Assembly (NCBI RefSeq): GCF_001949145.1
Contig: NW_019091498.1
Coordinates: 124,001 to 188,000 of the forward strand
Reading direction: 5' to 3'
Origin: Acanthaster planci
Taxonomy: Eukaryota > Echinodermata > Asteroidea > Valvatida > Acanthasteridae
DNA length: 64,000 nt
In this document: positions 59,901 through 64,000 of the stretch, in pieces
How positions within the stretch are numbered: position 1 is the stretch's first letter
How the letters are laid out: each line of letters starts with the position of its first letter
Program-made: the position numbers and the translations under genes
Notes under the pieces: model-generated
Told to the model about the DNA's origin: nothing
Databases searched by the model: none
Seen by the model: the letters and a program-made list of their open reading frames with translations, nothing else

Positions 59901-61377
59901 ATAAGCCTTTTTGCCCGTTAAATCTGAATAAAATCTGGTACACTGAGTTCTTTAAATTCACGTGAACATAACAATTGGAATTCTCCATACTAAAGCCACT
60001 GTTGCTATACCTCGTGATTCGAGGCAAGCTTTTCCTTAGTTACAGAAGAGACACCTTGCAACAATACACTGTTCTCAATAGAAAAGAAGGGCACAAAGGA
60101 ACCAGTCCATTCCAGAGATTTCGGTCACTAAGCAAAAGCTTGCCGCGAATCACGAGATATAGCAACAGTGTCTTCTGTCTGGGGAATTCAAATTGTTAAG
60201 TTTATGTGCAATCAGATAACTCAGTGTACCAGATTTTATTCAGATTTAACTCACAAATGGCTTATTGAAATATTTTGTGAATGTGCCTATGAAGGTTTTG
60301 CCCCTCAACAGTGGCTGATCAGTCACATGATCTCCTCGTAATTGTGGAAGATGTATAAATCATCGTGTTGTTTTTCTCGTCTTAAAATAAAGTACATACA
60401 TGTACATTGTACATGTGTCACATATAATTTGCAAATGTTGCCACAAACACTGCCTACTAACCCTCATCCATACACACCCTGCAAAATTCAGCAAACGGTG
60501 TTAAAAAGGATTTTGCAGAACCAAGGAATGTAGACCACATCTAGTGTCCAGTGCCCCAAAGTTAAAGAACAAATGATGAGGCATTGGTTTTCTGCACAGT
60601 AGCATAGTTTGCGCAGTTTGGAGTATTCCAGATTATAATGACACATGTGAGTGGGGAAGAAAATAGGTGTTCTTTGATGGACTGTCTTCACATAACAGGT
60701 GCTAAACATGACAGACAAAAAACTTTTCCTTCCTCCATGGTCCAGTGAAAACTTATATTCAAAACTGTCTTTACAGAAGACCTCTGACCCCAAAACCAAT
60801 AAGCCCAATTCTCGACAGAATTACTGGATCTTAAAACAAAAACACGATTATTTTACTAAACAAACTCAATAATGGTATTTTTCACACCATATTTCTTGAA
60901 CATTACATGAAATGCACAACTGCAAGTGTAAAATGATAACAGCCAGAATGACAACATTCAATAAGATTTTGAAATAACTTTTAGAAGTCTTTCCTCATTA
61001 CAAAAAAAGATTCATCTATACTGTGAGCAACAGTGAGCCTTGAAGTCAAAACAAACATCTGGTTGTGTACTACCATGGAGGTAGGAATACAAACTACCTA
61101 TTCAAGTTAAAGTGTTTTAAACTTCAAAATTCTACTTAGTTTACCGCTAATTTGGCATGTCTTGATTGTGTTGATGAGTTAAATATGCTTGGTATGATTG
61201 GTATGCCACACTCACAGCAGCTGGAATTGATTCACTCGATTGAGCAGGGCCATCCGTTGAAGCTTGAGCCTGGGTGCTGCTGCTGTCCTGAGCTGAAGGA
61301 GGTACTGTTTGAGGAGATTGAGAAGTGGAAGATTTTCCACTGGACGCTTTCTTCCTCCTCCGGAAGAAATTCAACAT
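41759..61377 (-). CDS. PRKAR1: cAMP-dependent protein kinase type I regulatory subunit
   Basis: Binds and inhibits PKA catalytic subunits until cAMP occupies its two sites. Nine shared exons join in phase: 54842-54657, 52999-52908, 51868-51807, 46885-46839, 46287-46186, 45809-45689, 43887-43766, 43559-43478, 41931-41759 (328 residues), plus a first exon of 54 codons (61377-61216) or 10 codons (58889-58860). The linker holds the pseudosubstrate RRGAF, with Ala at the P-site and no phosphorylatable Ser, which marks type I. CNB-A has [16 protein letters not shown] and CNB-B has [16 protein letters not shown], both with the Glu and Arg that hold the cAMP ribose-phosphate. The C-terminus matches RI ([16 protein letters not shown]). 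Total length with the long first exon is 382, close to RI proteins (~380). However, the usual N-terminal D/D docking domain is not encoded by any exon I could find. Confidence 0.95.
43478..43559 (-). CDS. PRKAR1: PRKAR1 exon: CNB-B
   Basis: [15 protein letters not shown] through LGPSDYF plus one base. Acceptor CCTGCAG, donor GTAAGT. Confidence 0.94.
43613..43750. repeat. Two-copy 69-bp tandem duplication in PRKAR1 intron
   Basis: Units 43613-43681 and 43682-43750 appear identical over nearly the whole length, so the duplication is recent. It lies between two coding exons that are only about 200 bases apart. Confidence 0.93.
43766..43887 (-). CDS. PRKAR1: PRKAR1 exon: start of CNB-B
   Basis: Split Glu then [20 protein letters not shown] ... 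[12 protein letters not shown]. Acceptor TTCACCCAG, donor GTGAGA. Confidence 0.94.
45689..45809 (-). CDS. PRKAR1: PRKAR1 exon: A/B connecting helix
   Basis: 40 codons plus one base, [20 protein letters not shown] through KVSIL. Contains the Trp that caps cAMP in site A. Acceptor GTGCAG, donor GTAAGT. Confidence 0.95.
46186..46287 (-). CDS. PRKAR1: PRKAR1 exon: cAMP site A
   Basis: 34 codons with the phosphate-binding cassette [16 protein letters not shown]. Acceptor ATCACAG, donor GTAAAT. Confidence 0.95.
46839..46885 (-). CDS. PRKAR1: PRKAR1 exon: CNB-A
   Basis: Small exon of 47 bases, [15 protein letters not shown] after a split Gly. Acceptor CACCAG, donor GTGAGT. The preceding intron is about 4.9 kb. 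Confidence 0.93.
48790..49122. repeat. Dispersed repeat R1, copy 2
   Basis: Partner of 13905-14255, in a PRKAR1 intron. Ends in the same hairpin-forming GGGGTAC/GTACCCC motifs. The minus-strand frame near 48937-49230 comes from it. Confidence 0.85.
49372..49530 (+). mobile_element. tRNA-derived SINE
   Basis: Perfect A box TAGCGGAGTGG at 49388-49398 and near-consensus B box GTTTGAATCC at 49433-49442, spaced as in tRNAs, followed by a short unrelated tail. The cloverleaf looks too degenerate for a working tRNA gene. Confidence 0.6.
51807..51868 (-). CDS. PRKAR1: PRKAR1 exon: CNB-A
   Basis: Completes a split Ser codon, then [20 protein letters not shown]. Acceptor CTTGTCAG, donor GTAAGG. Confidence 0.93.
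52908..52999 (-). CDS. PRKAR1: PRKAR1 exon: start of CNB-A
   Basis: 30 codons plus two bases, [20 protein letters not shown] then [10 protein letters not shown]. Acceptor TTTGGCAG, donor GTACAT. Confidence 0.93.
54657..54842 (-). CDS. PRKAR1: PRKAR1 linker exon with pseudosubstrate
   Basis: 62 codons: [20 protein letters not shown], ... [25 protein letters not shown]. Acceptor TTGTAG, donor GTAAAA. RRGAF is the inhibitory site. Confidence 0.93.
56616..56647. repeat. (TACATG)n run
   Basis: Uninterrupted palindromic hexamer array of 32 bases. It is the longest of many TACATGTA clusters in the PRKAR1 introns. Confidence 0.95.
58860..58889 (-). CDS. PRKAR1: PRKAR1 candidate first exon b
   Basis: Ten codons [10 protein letters not shown] followed by the donor GTATGT at 58859, phase 0. 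The start resembles the extreme N-terminus of RI proteins just before the D/D domain, and it ends with acidic residues as expected. A D/D exon should follow between 58859 and 54843 but was not recognised. Confidence 0.55.
59901..60268. repeat. Long inverted repeat (MITE-like), ~145-bp arms
   Basis: Left arm about 59901-60046, right arm about 60113-60268, loop about 67 bases. Arms share GTTAAATCTGAATAAAATCT, GTACACTGAGTT, CACTGTTGCTATA, CTCGTGATTCG and GGCAAGCTTTT. Lies in the first intron of the long PRKAR1 transcript. Both arms read the same peptide PRITRYSNS in opposite orientation, which is a by-product. Confidence 0.88.
61216..61377 (-). CDS. PRKAR1: PRKAR1 candidate first exon a
   Basis: 54 codons, [17 protein letters not shown] then a Ser/Gln/Pro-rich low-complexity stretch ending ESIPAA, with a perfect donor GTGAGT at 61215. 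Phase 0, compatible with exon 54842. Upstream (61380-61440) is GC- and CpG-rich, as expected of a promoter. It has no D/D domain; the basic N-terminus might bind membranes. It could also belong to another transcript. Confidence 0.55.
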
Positions 61378-61379
61378 GT

Positions 61380-61860
61380 TTGCCAGTTGGGAGGCGGCAG
61401 CAATGAGGCGTCCGGCGCGCCTTTCGCCACCCGATGTTTTTTGGAAGATTTACGGAGAAGTGAATCCCACAGGTTGTCAGGACTGTTTTTATTTATTCAC
61501 ATAATCATCCTTCGCTGGAAACACATCTGGAGGAAGCCTTTCATTCAAAGCATGCGTGCAGTTAAATTACAGCTAAGACTGTATTACGATTGAAGCTTTG
61601 CTATCTGTATCGTGCCTATCCACCGTGTATCCATCTGGAGGAGCGAGAGACTGCCAGCGACTGTACATGTACATGTACACACATGCAGTACCGATTTACG
61701 CGCGCCCGTGTACATGTATGTCTCGTTTCAACCACCGGTCCGGAAAATGTACATTAGGAATTCATACCAAATGAGCTGGGCTAGTCATTCTACGTGCGCG
61801 TGTCGGATCGTACACTGCATTAATACACGCCACACGGTCTGAGGTCGGAGGGAGAAAATA
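61380..61860 (-). promoter_or_regulatory. Probable promoter region of the long PRKAR1 transcript
   Basis: CpG-containing stretch (GGCGCGCC-type sequence near 61415 and more CpG towards 61800) directly upstream of the MLNFF exon, in otherwise AT-rich DNA. No TATA box identified. Inferred from composition and position only. Confidence 0.35.
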
Positions 61861-64000
61861 AAATTATGCATGCGGATAGTGAGGCTGACGGGATGCCGCA
61901 ACGTTTACTCCCCTTGATTTATCCTAAAACACAACGCACTCTATGCGATTGTGGTTCAACGTACACTGTACATAAACCCTTACACACATAATTTACAAAT
62001 ATACATGACACACGACATGTGGTACAAATATTCCAGTGCAGTAATACACCCTTCGCCCAAGATTCCGATTTTTTTTTTTTTTACGAATGATAGCTTTTGA
62101 CCCTCCTAACCCTCACTCATTCAAGAGCCAACACAATGAACCAGGCTACAGCCTTTCGTGGTTTGCCGATTGCACACTCTTCTCCACTGATGATGCTGGT
62201 CCACAGGTCGGCTCTCGATGTCTCATAGCCGACGACCGTTTATTGATCAGAGTAATGACGATCAGTGCTCATGTGAAAAAAATTCCTATACGTATCCTCG
62301 CGTTACAGGAAAAGTGCAGAAGATATTTTTAACTCAGTACCATTCTGAGTTAAACATACACAAACGATGAACATTACAGATTTTTGAGAAATTCCAGACA
62401 CTTGTCTGGAATTTGTCTGGAAAGTCCAAATAGTGTTAGATTAAATACGATAAAGATACAAAATCAACCGCGCTGTTATACATGTACGTAAGAATAACAT
62501 GAATTCCAAATAGGCCTATTATGTATGAGTAAACATCGCGGTCTCTGAATCTTATTATGTTTCCACAAGCACTGTCTTCGGTTCCATCTTTGTTCTTGTG
62601 CCTCAAACCTATCAGCCATCAAACCAATCCTCCAGCAATGTGAAGGATTAAGAACTAGGACCTGTTAGGATTAGTCTAAAATCCAGACAAGTACAATATC
62701 ATTAATAATTTGGAGAGATCACATCTAAAATTTCTCCACTGAGATTCCTCCGTATGACCGACACTGCAAGCAGGTTAACTCAATCATTACGCAAAGTGCA
62801 GAAAAAGAGATAGATATTACATGTACATGAGCACGTTTTATCTCTAGCAAATCTGTAATACTTGTTTAAGGAGATGGGTACGGCGGTTGTAATACCTTGA
62901 GGACATTAATCTTGCGAGTGAGAGGAAAACAGAAAACCCTAGACCATATCTTAACAAACACTCATGACAGATCGCTGTCTATTCAATGTCAGACAAAATT
63001 GGTGTTTCTGGTTCGATCCGTAGGAATGCACATCCACAGCAACGTGGAGAAAAATACACCCAACAATCTCATGTTCCATTGGCGCAGCACCCAATAAAAC
63101 ATTCCATAAAAGGCTGCATGACTTACAAGGGATATATTCTTTCCAGGAAAGTCGCTTTTCCATCGAAAAGTTACAATTTGCTCACACTGTGTTTGATCAA
63201 AAACTCGTGGACGAACAAGTTATAATGCAGGACAGTCACTTCGTATCGTTATCTTCCATCAAATCATGCATTTCTAACTATACGCATATATTGGGAAGTC
63301 TGATTCTAATTACTTCGAATTTACCGACTACTTAAGTGCTCCATAAATTTTCGATCGTCAGTGCGACTCCTTAAATAATTCCAAAAGTGTGATTACCTCC
63401 AAGCATGTAGCCATAATTCCCTGACTGAAAGATGAGAACTCCACCACAAAAAAATTAAAAGATCACACGATGTCCGAGGCATAAGACTTGACACCCAACA
63501 GTCAACCGCTTGGACACAAACTGAAACTCGCGTCCCGAAAAAAGAATAATCCTACACTGTCCCGTCATAGCCACATGTAGCTGAGAGTAGCACTTCGAAA
63601 ATTAACGGAGCTCAGCTATATCCTTCTGAACACTTTCAGCCAAAGGATGCGGGGAATATTTGTCAGAGAAAAAGCTGCAACTCACAAAAAGTAAAAGGAC
63701 GTAGCTAATCACTAGTTTCCTCGTGAAGAGCCCTGAGGAGTGAAACGCACTAGAATCCGGCGACGCGTCTGCTACCCGGCTTAAAAATCCAAGTTGAAAA
63801 CGAAAAGCTGTGTGGGCTCTGAAGAGGACCATCCTATGAAAAATGTATACTTTATACAGAGCTGATCCGATACACGTTGTGAAATATCTCTGGCAAAGAG
63901 ACAGACATACAGAGAAATCTCCAAGGAGAATCCAGTTTTTTGCTGGGGTCAACGGACAGGCTTTCAATAGCAGACTGCACCTGCTGCAAAATCAACAATT
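61861..64000. other. Upstream region, nothing firmly identified
   Basis: A minus-strand open frame 63967-63602 (ending ESVQKDIAELR) contains a hydrophobic stretch LVISYVLLLFVSC but matches no family I know and has no visible splice partner. The rest shows no coding features. Confidence 0.3.

Overview
The window is animal (eukaryotic) nuclear DNA. Genes are split into short exons with GT-AG introns, introns are long and AT-rich, and the non-coding DNA holds LINE, tRNA-derived SINE and MITE-like debris plus many copies of the palindromic hexamer TACATG. Two gene families are recognisable by eye, synaptogyrin and the type I regulatory subunit of protein kinase A; both indicate a bilaterian with neurons. 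The repeat style (TACATG runs, tRNA-SINEs with a GTTTTCTGTGGGTACTC-type body) suggests a marine invertebrate. My best guess is a deuterostome such as an echinoderm, hemichordate or cephalochordate; a lophotrochozoan cannot be excluded.

All four genes lie on the minus strand. From left to right: (1) the first two coding exons of a synaptogyrin (226-2571), the rest lying left of the window; (2) copy A of a two-domain gene (coding 6413-14946, upstream exons to about 19.2 kb); (3) copy B of the same gene (coding 21070-28022, upstream exons to about 34.8 kb); (4) a complete PKA type I regulatory subunit gene (PRKAR1, coding 41759-58889 or 61377) with two candidate alternative first exons. Between these lie repeats and unassigned DNA.

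The most interesting content is the A/B pair. The reading frame was joined across eight exons using splice sites and phases that are identical in the two copies. Each copy encodes a leaderless protein of about 300-316 residues: a PDZ domain, then a C-terminal region that looks like a beta-trefoil of the interleukin-1/FGF class. The last two coding exons resemble the IL-1 family C-terminus (LESAQAEGMYLGMSETGG, compared with the FESA...WY... segment of IL-1beta). A PDZ plus IL-1-like architecture in an invertebrate is not something I recognise as described. The pair arose by tandem duplication of about 13-14 kb, including upstream non-coding exons. The copies have since diverged through a LINE in copy A, a 33-bp minisatellite and a foldback element in copy B, and a C-terminal tail ending in a PDZ-ligand-like SGV in copy B.

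The PRKAR1 exons are clean and in frame from the linker with the RRGAF pseudosubstrate site to the C-terminus, with both cyclic-nucleotide-binding domains complete. I could not find an exon for the N-terminal dimerisation/docking (D/D) domain, and both candidate first exons would splice in phase without it.
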